A DNA stretch of 64,000 nt, taken from positions 1 through 64,000 of the forward strand of contig CAQOWG010000003.1 in NCBI GenBank assembly GCA_948851665.1. The letters run 5' to 3'. The notes under the pieces are model-generated. The model was not told the origin of the DNA. It saw nothing but the letters and a program-made list of their open reading frames with translations, and did not search any database. The stretch is from an uncultured Candidatus Saccharibacteria bacterium (lineage in GTDB: Bacteria; Patescibacteriota; Saccharimonadia; Saccharimonadales; Saccharimonadaceae). Of the stretch, positions 51,436 to 60,962 are shown one piece after another. Made by a program: the position numbers and the translations under genes. Numbering within the stretch: position 1 is the first letter of the stretch; every line of letters begins with the position of its first letter.

Positions 51436-52757
51436 TATCCTCTCGCCAATCTATCAAATTCCGTCGTATCAACCGCCACCCCACGTGCTACGTCGAAGTT
51501 AATTACGCCCGCATTGACTAATCTCGCTAGCTCGCGGTCCATCGTCTGCATACCCTGACTCATACCCGTCTGAATCGTCATATCAAGCTGGTGGGTCTTC
51601 CCTTCCCGAATAATACTCCGTACCGCTGAATTCGTCACCAAAATTTCCGTCACTGCAATCCGTCCGCCATCAACCGCCGGCACCAAGCGCTGCGAACAAA
51701 TCCCCACCAAGATATTTGCCAACTGTGCCCGAATCTGTGGTTGTTGATGCGCCGGAAAGACATCAATCATGCGATCAATCGACTGCGCCGCTGAATTTGT
51801 ATGCAACGTTGCAAATACCAAATGGCCTGTCTCTGCCACCGTAATCGCCGCCTGAATTGTCTCCAAATCACGCATCTCACCAATCAGCACTACGTCTGGA
51901 TCTTCGCGGAGAATTGAGCGAAGCGCCGCCGCAAAACTAAAGGTGTCATAATGTACCTCGCGCTGCGCTACTACACTACGCTTCGAACGATGCGTAAATT
52001 CAATCGGGTCTTCAATAGTAATAATGTGCAAAGCCTTTTCGGTATTTATCTTGTCAATCAAAGCCGCCAAAGTCGTCGACTTACCCGAACCAGTTGGCCC
52101 AGTCACCAATACTAAACCATTTGGTTTTTCTGCAAACGTCGCCACCACACCCGGCAATCCCAAATCTTCAATTGAACGAATCGTATTTGGAATCAAGCGG
52201 AACGCTGCCGCCATATTTCCTCTTTCATAAAATGCGTTCACACGAAAACGACCTAGGTCACCAAAGGCAAATGAATAGTCAAACTCTTTGTCTTTCTTCA
52301 AAATTACTTTTTGATTTGCATCAAGCGTCGAAAAAACTAGCTGTTGTACCGTCATGTCATCCAAAATCGGATAAGTTGTCATCGGCCGAAGCACCCCGTC
52401 AATCCTCAAGACCGGCGGCAATCCCGCCTGCAAATGCAAATCTGACGCACTGTGTTTTATACACTCTTCCAACAAAGTTTCAATTACTACATCGGTCGAA
52501 AGTGGAACTGACGCAGGCGCCATTTCCTTAGCTTTCTCCGCTGCAATCATCTCTTCCGGTAACTTAATTTCCTGTTTCGGCTCAGTTTCCTTTGCCTGCG
52601 TAGGTACCGCTACGGGCTGAGTGTTCACCGTTTCTTGCGCAACCTGTGCTGCCGTAACCGCCGCATTCGCCACAACGCCATTATTACTCGGCACCCTCGC
52701 CGCTGTGCCATTGTTCGTCAAGTTTTGGTTATCTGAATTCATATTCCCACTATCCAT
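51435..52757 (-). CDS. pilT: Type IV pilus retraction ATPase PilT
   Basis: The 440-residue protein has a low-complexity N terminus of about 85 residues (Asn/Ala/Gln-rich, longer than in classical PilT), then the PAS-like domain (HSASDLHLQAGLPPVLRIDGVL), Walker A GPTGSGKST, the Asp box (TIEDPIEF), Walker B (DPDVVLIGEMRD) and the His box (VFATLHTNSA). It powers pilus retraction and possibly DNA uptake together with ComM. It is coupled to pilC. Confidence 0.95.
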   Translation of the reverse strand: MDSGNMNSDNQNLTNNGTAARVPSNNGVVANAAVTAAQVAQETVNTQPVAVPTQAKETEPKQEIKLPEEMIAAEKAKEMAPASVPLSTDVVIETLLEECIKHSASDLHLQAGLPPVLRIDGVLRPMTTYPILDDMTVQQLVFSTLDANQKVILKKDKEFDYSFAFGDLGRFRVNAFYERGNMAAAFRLIPNTIRSIEDLGLPGVVATFAEKPNGLVLVTGPTGSGKSTTLAALIDKINTEKALHIITIEDPIEFTHRSKRSVVAQREVHYDTFSFAAALRSILREDPDVVLIGEMRDLETIQAAITVAETGHLVFATLHTNSAAQSIDRMIDVFPAHQQPQIRAQLANILVGICSQRLVPAVDGGRIAVTEILVTNSAVRSIIREGKTHQLDMTIQTGMSQGMQTMDRELARLVNAGVINFDVARGVAVDTTEFDRLARG

Positions 52758-52799
52758 ATTACCTATTATAGCATAAGTATTTAAAAAATATAAAACTTC

Positions 52800-54566
52800 C
52801 TACGCCAAATCGCTTGCAACACGATTTACTTCTTCGATTGTCGTGGTACCAGAAAGTGCTTTTAGCATACCATCTTGCCTCATTGTCACGGTTCCCTTTT
52901 CTCGTGCCATCCGCATTACTTCCGCTGCTGTCGAGTGTGTAATAATCAATTTCTGAATATCCTCATCTACTTCGATCGCCTCATATAAACCAGCTCGTCC
53001 AGAATATCCACCCGGTGAACTCTGGTCATCAATCCCCTTCACAAGTGTATAAGATGCCTGACCTGACTGAGGCAGACCTGAATAACCCAAATCCTCTCCT
53101 ACCTCTGCCACATCATCTGGTGTCTTCGGCAAAAGTGGCCCAACAATATCGTTAATTGCCTGCGTCTCCATATCACTACTTTGATAAGTCGTTCTCTTCT
53201 CCGCTACCCGCCGCACAAGACGTTGTCCGATCACCGTGTTTAGCGTTGACGCCAGCAAAAACGGTTCAATCCCCATATCAAGAAGCCGTGGCAAAATACC
53301 CGCTGCCGAGTTTGTGTGCAATGTTGAGAATACTAAATGACCTGTCAAACTCGCCTGCACCGCAAGATTTGCCGTCTCTGAATCACGAATCTCACCCACC
53401 ATCACTACATCCGGATCCTGGCGCAGAATACTCCTTAACCCCGACGCAAAGGTTAACCCCGCATCAGTGTTTACCTGAATCTGATTCACCCCCTCCATCT
53501 TATACTCTACCGGATCTTCCAGCGTAACAATATTGATTTTCTCACTCTTAATCTGCTTAATCAACGCGTAAAGCGTCGTCGATTTACCAGAACCAGTTGG
53601 GCCCGAAGTCAAAATCATACCGTTCGGCTGAGAAATCCCCTTGAGCACCGTTCTAAGCGCGCGCCCCGTCATACCCATACCTTCAATATCCATCGACGTG
53701 CCCGTCTTGTCCAGCAAACGTATCACCACCTGCTCCCCCCATACTACCGGCGAAATCGCAATACGTAGATCCACTTCTTTATCCCCCACCATCACTGCAA
53801 ACTGACCATCCTGTGGAATCCGGTGTTCATCAATCTTCAAATTTGACAGAATCTTAATCCGCGACACTAGCGCCGGCTCAATGGCTTTCGGCAATTCCAT
53901 CACCCTCCTAAGCACGCCATCAATCCGACACCGAATTACTAAACTACTCTCTAACGGCTCAATATGCACATCCGAAGCCTTTGACCGCACCGCGTACTCC
54001 AATATCGAAGTTAGTGCCTTAGAAATCGGCGAATCCTGTGTGATCGTCTTAATATTGCTGCTCGCCCGGGCCTTCGCTATCTCCTTGTTCGTGACCTTGA
54101 CCGCCTGCTCTACTCCAGTAAAATCTGCTCGATACTGCTTCAATACGGCCTGTATCCCCTCATTCGAAGCCATCACTGCCCGTACTGCTTTACCTGTAAA
54201 AGTTGATAAGTAATCAATCGACTGGATGTTCCCCGTATCCAACATTGCTACCACCAGCTGGCCATTGTTCTCGCCCAACGGTACCGCCATCGACCGCTCT
54301 GCCACCTCCATCGGTAGAAGAGTTAAAGTCGCCTGATCCATTTCTACATTTTTCAAATCAACATATGGCACACCCATCACCACTGCCGTAGCGTGCGCCA
54401 ACATTCCATCTGACACCACTCTCTGCGCCACCAACATCTGCAAAAGCGGTTGCCGAGTTTGTGCTGCCTCCGCCTGTGTCTTCTCTACATTGGCCTGATC
54501 AACCAATCCCTCACTCACCAAGAGTTCAATTACTCGTGCCAAGGACTCCTTCGTCAGTAGCGCCAT
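52800..54566 (-). CDS. pilB: Type IV pilus assembly ATPase PilB
   Basis: The 588-residue GspE/PilB ATPase has an N-terminal MshEN domain (about 1-150), Walker A GPTGSGKST, the LEDPVEY Asp box, Walker B DPDVVMVGEIRD and the FSTLHTNSA His box. The tetracysteine zinc motif between Walker B and the C terminus, usual in GspE, is missing; instead a Ser/Gln-rich insert is present. It drives pilus extension. Its start overlaps the stop of the gene upstream (54566). Confidence 0.95.
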   Translation of the reverse strand: MALLTKESLARVIELLVSEGLVDQANVEKTQAEAAQTRQPLLQMLVAQRVVSDGMLAHATAVVMGVPYVDLKNVEMDQATLTLLPMEVAERSMAVPLGENNGQLVVAMLDTGNIQSIDYLSTFTGKAVRAVMASNEGIQAVLKQYRADFTGVEQAVKVTNKEIAKARASSNIKTITQDSPISKALTSILEYAVRSKASDVHIEPLESSLVIRCRIDGVLRRVMELPKAIEPALVSRIKILSNLKIDEHRIPQDGQFAVMVGDKEVDLRIAISPVVWGEQVVIRLLDKTGTSMDIEGMGMTGRALRTVLKGISQPNGMILTSGPTGSGKSTTLYALIKQIKSEKINIVTLEDPVEYKMEGVNQIQVNTDAGLTFASGLRSILRQDPDVVMVGEIRDSETANLAVQASLTGHLVFSTLHTNSAAGILPRLLDMGIEPFLLASTLNTVIGQRLVRRVAEKRTTYQSSDMETQAINDIVGPLLPKTPDDVAEVGEDLGYSGLPQSGQASYTLVKGIDDQSSPGGYSGRAGLYEAIEVDEDIQKLIITHSTAAEVMRMAREKGTVTMRQDGMLKALSGTTTIEEVNRVASDLA

Positions 54567-54913
54567 TACTCCCCTTCAGGGGTAGTTTCACCTTCCCCAC
54601 CACCTTCACCCCCTTCGTCTTCTTCAGGGGCCTCAATCCTACCACACGCTTGCAGCTCCAATTCGTCCAAAATACCGTTCTTATCCAAATCCTCACAATC
54701 ACCCACAAACACCTCAATCGTCGGGTTAATAGCAGTTGCATTGAAAACTTCAGGATCCGGATCCTTTAAGTCACTTGCAATCACGTGCTCCAATCCCGTA
54801 AAATGAACAATCGCTTCTTCTGGCTTCCCCATAATCGCTTGGCAAATAAAGAAAGCTGCCAAAGTCCCCACACTTGCCACTACTACAATACTAAAAATAT
54901 CTGACTGCTTCAT
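54566..54913 (-). CDS. PilP-position membrane protein with an EF-hand-like loop
   Basis: The 115-residue protein has one N-terminal membrane helix (about 7-28), a short domain, and an EF-hand or dockerin-like loop bracketed by cysteines: C73-x-D-x-D-x-N-G-x-L ... C90. An acidic Glu/Gly tail follows. It occupies the PilP place in the pilM-N-O-P order but shows no PilP similarity. It may bind calcium in an alignment complex. The same loop occurs in its neighbour. Confidence 0.7.
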   Translation of the reverse strand: MKQSDIFSIVVVASVGTLAAFFICQAIMGKPEEAIVHFTGLEHVIASDLKDPDPEVFNATAINPTIEVFVGDCEDLDKNGILDELELQACGRIEAPEEDEGGEGGGEGETTPEGE

Positions 54914-55798
54914 TTATTCCCGTCCTTTCGTTACTCGACCATTCTTCGCGCGTACCGTCACCGTCACTTCTGGGCTCAATAGATCTTCCAAGTAATACGC
55001 ATTCGCCTCCACTCGCGCGCTCACACCTGCATTAGTCCACTCAAAGCTTGCTACCGTAATATCAAAATCCCGAATTGATTTTTCAATATTGTTCAATACT
55101 CGGATGATCATCGGCCCATCTGCCTCCATCCGGAAAAGCACCGGGATCACCCCAATCCCTTCAATTGATGATTTTACAATATCATCCCGTGGCGAAATAC
55201 TCTCTGGCTCCAATTCAGAAATAATAAATATATCATTTAAACTCGCCATCAAAGCTTCTGTATTCTTATGTGCTGGTAAAGCATCCGCCAATATCCTTAA
55301 CGCCGAACAGGATTTTGTTCCAAGCAACGCTTGCTCTCTTTCCGTATCGGTAGTCGCATTGTTATATTCTTCTGCAAAGTTCCTCAACTCCCCTTCCTCA
55401 TCAAAACACACCCCGTCCGCTTCATGTTGACGAGCTACCGACTCCAACGCTTCATTTTGCGCCATCACCTCATAAATGTTGTATCTAAGTGAATTCTGCA
55501 CCTGGCTTAAAGAAACCTCGTTTGGGTTACAAGCTGCCATTTCTGCGTCACTTAATCTCCCATTCCTATCTGAATCGACGCAAACCCCTACATTGCGCAA
55601 AGTTTGATCATATTCAGTAATTGCATCGCTCTTCGCTGTAATTACAATCGTGTTAAACTTAATGTATTTAATCAAGAAGTTCGCTATCACGATACAAGCC
55701 CCAAGTACCAGTGAAGCCGCTAGCACCTCCACCAAAGTCATCCGCTGTGCTTTGGAAATCTTCGCCCGCTTCGTTTCTGTCGGTTTATTACTGTCCAT
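54914..55798 (-). CDS. pilO: PilO-like pilus alignment protein with an EF-hand-like loop
   Basis: The 294-residue protein has one membrane helix (about 25-46: VLAASLVLGACIVIANFLI) and a periplasmic region with coiled-coil and ferredoxin-like character as in PilO. Residues 73-90 form CVDSDRNGRLSDAEMAAC, an EF-hand-like loop between two cysteines. The start at 55798 is fixed by GGAGGAA 6-7 nt upstream; the longer frame to 55888 overlaps pilN. It overlaps the pilN end by 11 nt. Confidence 0.75.
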   Translation of the reverse strand: MDSNKPTETKRAKISKAQRMTLVEVLAASLVLGACIVIANFLIKYIKFNTIVITAKSDAITEYDQTLRNVGVCVDSDRNGRLSDAEMAACNPNEVSLSQVQNSLRYNIYEVMAQNEALESVARQHEADGVCFDEEGELRNFAEEYNNATTDTEREQALLGTKSCSALRILADALPAHKNTEALMASLNDIFIISELEPESISPRDDIVKSSIEGIGVIPVLFRMEADGPMIIRVLNNIEKSIRDFDITVASFEWTNAGVSARVEANAYYLEDLLSPEVTVTVRAKNGRVTKGRE

Positions 55799-57158
55799 TT
55801 TTATTTCCTCCGCTATTCTCGCTATTACCCAAACACTCCGTATCGTCCGCTTCGCAAGCTCGAGCTTCCTGAGTGAACATACTACCAATCTGCATAAAGG
55901 AATCTGTCACATTCTGACCCATCGGTCCAATCGCAATCATATGCTTATTCTTAAAAGAGAAATATTCCTCTGCAAACTGTACTGTTGCCGTAAATCTAAG
56001 TACCAAGTTGTCGCTCTCATCACGCCCATTGGATGAGCCAGAGATAGTCAAGCCTTTCGGTGCCAAAGCACAATCATTTGTTGAGCTCCAACGTACTCCA
56101 CCCCCACCGAGCACTGAACCACTATACACATAACATTCGCTATTGAAATGTTCGACTCCGTCAATTTTCCCATCCGTAGACATATACCCTTCCTGATACC
56201 AAGCATCAAACTGTGGCGTCCGCCAAATCTTCACTCGTACTGGCTTCTCCACCATCACTACTTCTGGCTCAGTTGTACTTGGCTCCAACGGATTCATCGG
56301 ATTCACATCTGGCTGTTTTAATTCTTCAACTTCTTCCGTTTCCACCTCAGCAGTGCTGCTAAAATGAAACTCCGCATCATTCTCACTCTGATTTAAGGAT
56401 CGTTCAGTCGCCTCACAACCTGGGATTTTCAAGTCCCACCATGCATAGTAACTATCGCCATCACGAAATGCATTGCCCGATTCATCTGCCGCTACAATAC
56501 ATTGAGTCGGAATTTCCTTTCCATCAACATCAACATAGCGTCCATAATCGAACTTTGTCAAATCAACACTCTTTTTGAACGCCTCTAGCACTCGGTAGTC
56601 AATTAACGGGGCAACCTTAGCATCTGCCTGACCTTCCATGTTAATTGTGTCTGTATCCAATGTCACTTTTAGCTCTGACATTTTCACCTCATCGCTACCC
56701 TGCGGCAACATCACCCCAAGCGCGCCAAACACTCGCGAAACCACCGCACGTTTCTGCAAAATCTCACTATAACGACCCAGCTGATCCTGAATTGTAATTA
56801 AATCATCAAACTCATCATACCCGTTCAACTTATCAGACATCAACTTCAATTTCGAATCTTGATTATGCATCGCAATATCTTGTCCGGATTTAATTCCAAA
56901 CAAAATCACTACCGCACCTACTGCCACACTAGAAACCACGATACAAATAAACAACACCAAATTGCGCATCTTTTGCGCCTTAATCATCTGCATCTTCACT
57001 TCTGGCACAAGATTAATCTCATAACCACGATCCCTACTCGGGCCTTCCTCGCCCGGTCGCTTCGGCAACGGTCGACGCACCAACTTTGCATAAGCAGTTC
57101 GCACCTTAAAGCTAATCTCTTGCAGCTTTTCCTTAAACTTTTCGAAAAACTCTTCCAT
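55788..57158 (-). CDS. pilN: PilN-like pilus alignment protein with an enlarged C-terminal domain
   Basis: The 456-residue protein contains the conserved PilN segment that binds PilM (EINLVPEV, about 46-53), one membrane helix (about 66-88), a coiled coil, and a large beta-rich extracytoplasmic region with several cysteines. Usual PilN proteins have about 200 residues, so the C-terminal 250 residues are an extension, perhaps replacing other alignment or secretin parts. Its start overlaps the pilM stop by 1 nt. Confidence 0.82.
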   Translation of the reverse strand: MEEFFEKFKEKLQEISFKVRTAYAKLVRRPLPKRPGEEGPSRDRGYEINLVPEVKMQMIKAQKMRNLVLFICIVVSSVAVGAVVILFGIKSGQDIAMHNQDSKLKLMSDKLNGYDEFDDLITIQDQLGRYSEILQKRAVVSRVFGALGVMLPQGSDEVKMSELKVTLDTDTINMEGQADAKVAPLIDYRVLEAFKKSVDLTKFDYGRYVDVDGKEIPTQCIVAADESGNAFRDGDSYYAWWDLKIPGCEATERSLNQSENDAEFHFSSTAEVETEEVEELKQPDVNPMNPLEPSTTEPEVVMVEKPVRVKIWRTPQFDAWYQEGYMSTDGKIDGVEHFNSECYVYSGSVLGGGGVRWSSTNDCALAPKGLTISGSSNGRDESDNLVLRFTATVQFAEEYFSFKNKHMIAIGPMGQNVTDSFMQIGSMFTQEARACEADDTECLGNSENSGGNKNGQ

Positions 57159-58204
57159 TAGTCATTGCTCCTCTCCGCTAATCCAATTGCCACAGCAAAC
57201 TCACTTGCCACAGGCCTCAAAACTTGCTGTTGCTCTGGCGTCACCCGCACCATTTGCCATGGATTCCCTTGCGTTGTCGGTACATTTGTCTTTGCCTCAA
57301 TATATTCCGCAATAAACGGAATCATCCCGGCAAAACCCGACAGAACGATTCCACCTACTGGCGCATTCATATATTCTGACTTGAAGAAACGCATCGACTT
57401 TCCTAATTCCGCCGCAAAACTCTCCAATGTTGCGTCAAGCGCTTTAAACACCTGTCCCTCCACCTTATCTTGCGCCAAACCAAACTTTAAAATAAACTGC
57501 CGTGCCTGCTCTTCCTTCACTGATAGTGACGTCGACACCGTCCGAATCAATTGCGAAAAACCACCCGGAACTGACCGCACTAATCTAGGCATCCCCCGGT
57601 ACATCATCACGATATCCGTCGACCTCTCCCCCAAATCAATAATCATCCGTGCGTCCTGTGCCCCCACTGGCGTTAGTGCTCGCGCCATCGCAAGCGATTC
57701 TGGCTCTTGTGCAATCACGTTCAAACCAAAGGACTCGATCATTTCCATCCGATTCTCTGCATAGCTAATCGCCGACGAAGAAATCAAAATCTCCGCTTTT
57801 GTTGCATCATGCGGGCAAACCCCAAGCGATACATAATCCACTGTCGCTTCATCAAGCGGCATCGGAATATATTTATCTAATTGGTATTTAATCGAGTTTA
57901 TTAATTCTACTTCAGGCAAGTTCTCCACTCGCACAATTGACGTAAAAGTCTTTGCTGCTGGCATTCCTACTGCGATATTTTTTGTTGTGATACCAGCTTG
58001 CTTCATTGCCCCCAGAATCGTCTCACCTAATCTCCGCTGACCAGCCGCTGAACTATCTTCAAGCACTCTCCGATCGACTGGCACATAAGCAAACTTCTGT
58101 AACACCCAACCATGCTGACTATTACCAGCCAACTGCACCAAACGAATTGCCGTTGTCCCAATATCTAATGCGAAGAAATCGCCCACACCGTGAATCAAAC
58201 TCAT
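57158..58204 (-). CDS. pilM: Type IV pilus protein PilM (actin-like)
   Basis: The 348-residue actin-fold protein has the phosphate-1 loop FALDIGTTAIRLVQL and the second loop MIIDLGERSTDIVMMYRG. It forms a cytoplasmic ring that binds the PilN N terminus. It is the first gene of the pilM-N-O-P-B-T-C-A run. A strong promoter (58211-58239) places TATAAT exactly 6 nt before the ATG, so the whole pilus operon probably starts with a leaderless mRNA. Confidence 0.94.
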   Translation of the reverse strand: MSLIHGVGDFFALDIGTTAIRLVQLAGNSQHGWVLQKFAYVPVDRRVLEDSSAAGQRRLGETILGAMKQAGITTKNIAVGMPAAKTFTSIVRVENLPEVELINSIKYQLDKYIPMPLDEATVDYVSLGVCPHDATKAEILISSSAISYAENRMEMIESFGLNVIAQEPESLAMARALTPVGAQDARMIIDLGERSTDIVMMYRGMPRLVRSVPGGFSQLIRTVSTSLSVKEEQARQFILKFGLAQDKVEGQVFKALDATLESFAAELGKSMRFFKSEYMNAPVGGIVLSGFAGMIPFIAEYIEAKTNVPTTQGNPWQMVRVTPEQQQVLRPVASEFAVAIGLAERSND

Positions 58205-58210
58205 ATTTAT

Positions 58211-58239
58211 ATTATAAGCGTGACCTTTTTCTACGTCAA
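58211..58239 (-). promoter_or_regulatory. Promoter of the type IV pilus operon
   Basis: Minus strand: TTGACG (58234-58239), a 17-nt spacer, TATAAT (58211-58216), then 6 nt and the pilM ATG. Confidence 0.85.
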
Positions 58240-58242
58240 GGA

Positions 58243-60621
58243 CTATTGTCCAGCTTTTTCTTCAAATTCTTCCATCGTCCGAATCAACACTTCGCGCGGC
58301 TTATGCCCATTCGCCGGTCCAATCACGCCAATCTCTTCCAACCAAATCGCCAATCCTGATACGAAACCATGCCCCTTCCCTAACCAAGTCTGTAGGCTCG
58401 CCGTCGAGAATTTACCTTGTTTCAAAGTGATCTCAATCGCCTTGCGCACTACTGGGTCATTCGGATCATATCGTCTGCCCAAATCGCCCAAACCACCGAT
58501 ATCACCACCATCAGACATGCCCTTAATCTGCACTGTCTGCGCCACCACTTCATCGTTATACTGAGGCGGTCGCTGTTCACGCAAGAAATCGGTTAAATGT
58601 TTTACGTCATCATCATTTGCCCATGCGCCCTGAATTCGTCGCGGCTTCCCCATCATCGAAGTGGTCAAAAGTAGCATATCGCCCATCCCCAGCAACTTAT
58701 CTGCCCCCACCATATCGAGAATTACCCGTGAGTCTACCTGATTTTGCACCGCAAAAGCAATCCTTCCTGGAATATTCGCCTTAATCAAACCAGTGATCAC
58801 CTTTACTTCTGGACGCTGAGTAGCCAGCACTAGATGAATCCCCGCTGCACGACCTTTCTGCGCAATCCGCACAATCGGCATTTCTAGTTCTTTCCCTGCC
58901 ACCATCATCAAATCACTCATCTCATCCACCAAAATCACAATATACGGCATCCGCTCGCCCTCGTGTCCCATCTCCTGGTTCAGATCTTCGTTCGCTTTCT
59001 CCTCGGGCGCCTCCGCATCTTTCTTGGCTTTCTTCCCTTTTTCTGCAGTTTCCTCTACCGCCGACTTCGCCATCTTCGTATTGTAATCAACAATATTCTT
59101 CACTTTTTCTTCAGCCATCAAAGTATAGCGCTTTTCCATCTCGGCTACTGCCCAGCGCAGTGCCGAAATCGCCTTTTCTGGACTTGTAATGATCGGCGTC
59201 AACAAATGTGGAATATCCTCATATTCCGCCATCTCCACCTGCTTCGGGTCAATGATAATCAGCTTCAAATCACTTGGCGCATTACGATATAATAGAGAAC
59301 TCAGGAGCGTGTTCGTCATTACTGACTTACCTGAACCAGTCGTACCAGCAATCAAGAGATGTGGCATCTTCGCTAAATTCTCCACCACTGCTTTACCAGA
59401 AATATCTCGTCCCACTGCAAAACTCAGTGGCGCATCTGTCTTTTTCCATTCTGGACTTTCCAAAATTCCCCTCAAGCGCACATCGGCCGATTTCACATTC
59501 GGTACCTCAACGCCCACCAATCGTGTACCTGGAATCGGCGCCTCAATCCTCACCGTCTCCACTGCCAGATTTAACTGTAGTTCCTTATCGCGTGCTAAAA
59601 TTTTCGACAAACTCACCCCATTTGGCGCCTTCATCGTGTACTGAGTAACCCTCGGCCCAACGTTCGCTGGCCCCATCTCCACGTCAATCCCAAAATCAGC
59701 CAACGTCGACTGAATAATACTCGCATTCTGTTGCACGTCACCCGAATCCGCCTTCGACTGCTTCCGCTCAAACAGATCAATCGCCGGCATCTTCCAATCT
59801 GGATCATTCACCGCCACCAATGCCTTATTGGTCTCAACCACCTCTTTCGCCTCAGCCTTCGCTGGCACCGCTTCTTCCACCTCTTTCTTCTTACCAAGCC
59901 CAAGTTTCCCAAACATCCCCAATTTTGGCTGTGGCTTTAGCGGCTCCTCTTCTACCGCATCACCACGCACCTCAATCTCCACATCACCCGCCTTCGCTGC
60001 AACTCTAGTCTTCTCTTTTTCTTTCTTCACCGGTTCGACTTTCTTCGCCTTTGCTCGCGTTTCCTTCTTCTCGGTCGTACGGAACCAATCTGCCACCGTC
60101 TCTATCACCGCTGCCGGGCTCATCTGCAAAATAAACGCCGCCGTCACAAATATTAATATAATATATATAATAATCGCCACACTCGGATTCAAAAGTTCTG
60201 TTACAAATTCATTTAACCACGCCCCTACTGCGCCACCGCTCTCTGCCCCCGACAACCCAAACGCCCCCGCCAACCAGCAAATCATCAAAATCGAAGCAAT
60301 CCAAACCACCGGCGCCAAACGATTCCCTTCACTCCGAAAAATCTTGAACGCCATCCAAACCAGCAACAACGGTACCAAAAACTTTGCCTTGCCAATAATA
60401 TCCGACAAGAACCCATCCACCGAATTCAATGTTTCCCCACCATCCCCCATCCAAGTCAAAACTAAGAACACGGCGAGCAACGCCAAAAGAATCGCCACAA
60501 TTTGTCGCCAAAATCCACCCGGTAATTCATGTGCCGGTGCTGATTTCTTGCGCCCGCGCGTATTTCTACTACCCGCTGGCCGCCCCCGTTTTCCTGTACC
60601 TTTTGACCTCGCTTTTGCCAT
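58243..60621 (-). CDS. ftsK: DNA translocase FtsK
   Basis: The 792-residue protein has a basic N terminus (KARSKGTGKRGRPAGSRN), four membrane helices within residues 35-185, a charged linker, the motor with Walker A IAGTTGSGKSVMTN and Walker B VILVDEMSDLMM, and a C-terminal winged-helix gamma domain (ASLQTWLGKGHGFVSGLAIWLEEIGVIG) that reads DNA polarity. It pumps DNA at the septum and activates Xer recombination. The start at 60621 leaves TATAAT 7 nt upstream; the ATG three codons earlier lies inside the -10 box. Confidence 0.95.
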   Translation of the reverse strand: MAKARSKGTGKRGRPAGSRNTRGRKKSAPAHELPGGFWRQIVAILLALLAVFLVLTWMGDGGETLNSVDGFLSDIIGKAKFLVPLLLVWMAFKIFRSEGNRLAPVVWIASILMICWLAGAFGLSGAESGGAVGAWLNEFVTELLNPSVAIIIYIILIFVTAAFILQMSPAAVIETVADWFRTTEKKETRAKAKKVEPVKKEKEKTRVAAKAGDVEIEVRGDAVEEEPLKPQPKLGMFGKLGLGKKKEVEEAVPAKAEAKEVVETNKALVAVNDPDWKMPAIDLFERKQSKADSGDVQQNASIIQSTLADFGIDVEMGPANVGPRVTQYTMKAPNGVSLSKILARDKELQLNLAVETVRIEAPIPGTRLVGVEVPNVKSADVRLRGILESPEWKKTDAPLSFAVGRDISGKAVVENLAKMPHLLIAGTTGSGKSVMTNTLLSSLLYRNAPSDLKLIIIDPKQVEMAEYEDIPHLLTPIITSPEKAISALRWAVAEMEKRYTLMAEEKVKNIVDYNTKMAKSAVEETAEKGKKAKKDAEAPEEKANEDLNQEMGHEGERMPYIVILVDEMSDLMMVAGKELEMPIVRIAQKGRAAGIHLVLATQRPEVKVITGLIKANIPGRIAFAVQNQVDSRVILDMVGADKLLGMGDMLLLTTSMMGKPRRIQGAWANDDDVKHLTDFLREQRPPQYNDEVVAQTVQIKGMSDGGDIGGLGDLGRRYDPNDPVVRKAIEITLKQGKFSTASLQTWLGKGHGFVSGLAIWLEEIGVIGPANGHKPREVLIRTMEEFEEKAGQ

Positions 60622-60705
60622 ATTTCTCATTATATCATACCTTGGTGCAAAACCGCGCTATTCAACTTTTTGCCACAAACACAAAAAGTATGTTGCACTA
60701 GAATT

Positions 60706-60836
60706 GTTACAAGCAATACAATTTAACGAAGTCGGATTTTTATCCACAAAAACCGATCTTCAGTCACGCAAAGTAATATTGGCGCCATGGGGTGCGATGC
60801 TTTGAGTAATTGAAGACTTCGAGTATTGTTTGTAAC
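60706..60836. repeat. Long imperfect inverted repeat enclosing a DnaA box
   Basis: The arms are GTTACAAGCAATAC (60706-60719) plus CGAAGTC (60727-60733), against GACTTCG (60815-60821) plus GTATTGTTTGTAAC (60823-60836). The loop holds a perfect DnaA box TTATCCACA (60740-60748). The rest of the 60,631-60,962 gap contains no gene. It may be a structured RNA or a protein-binding site. Confidence 0.45.
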
Positions 60837-60962
60837 ATCCTCGTGGTGCCATTTTTGTTATGGTAATATCTACGAACTCCAACACCTTCTTATACACGAA
60901 CTAGGGGGTTTCCTACTTCATATCTCTATCAATTCACATCGTGACTAAGCCGACCAAAATGT

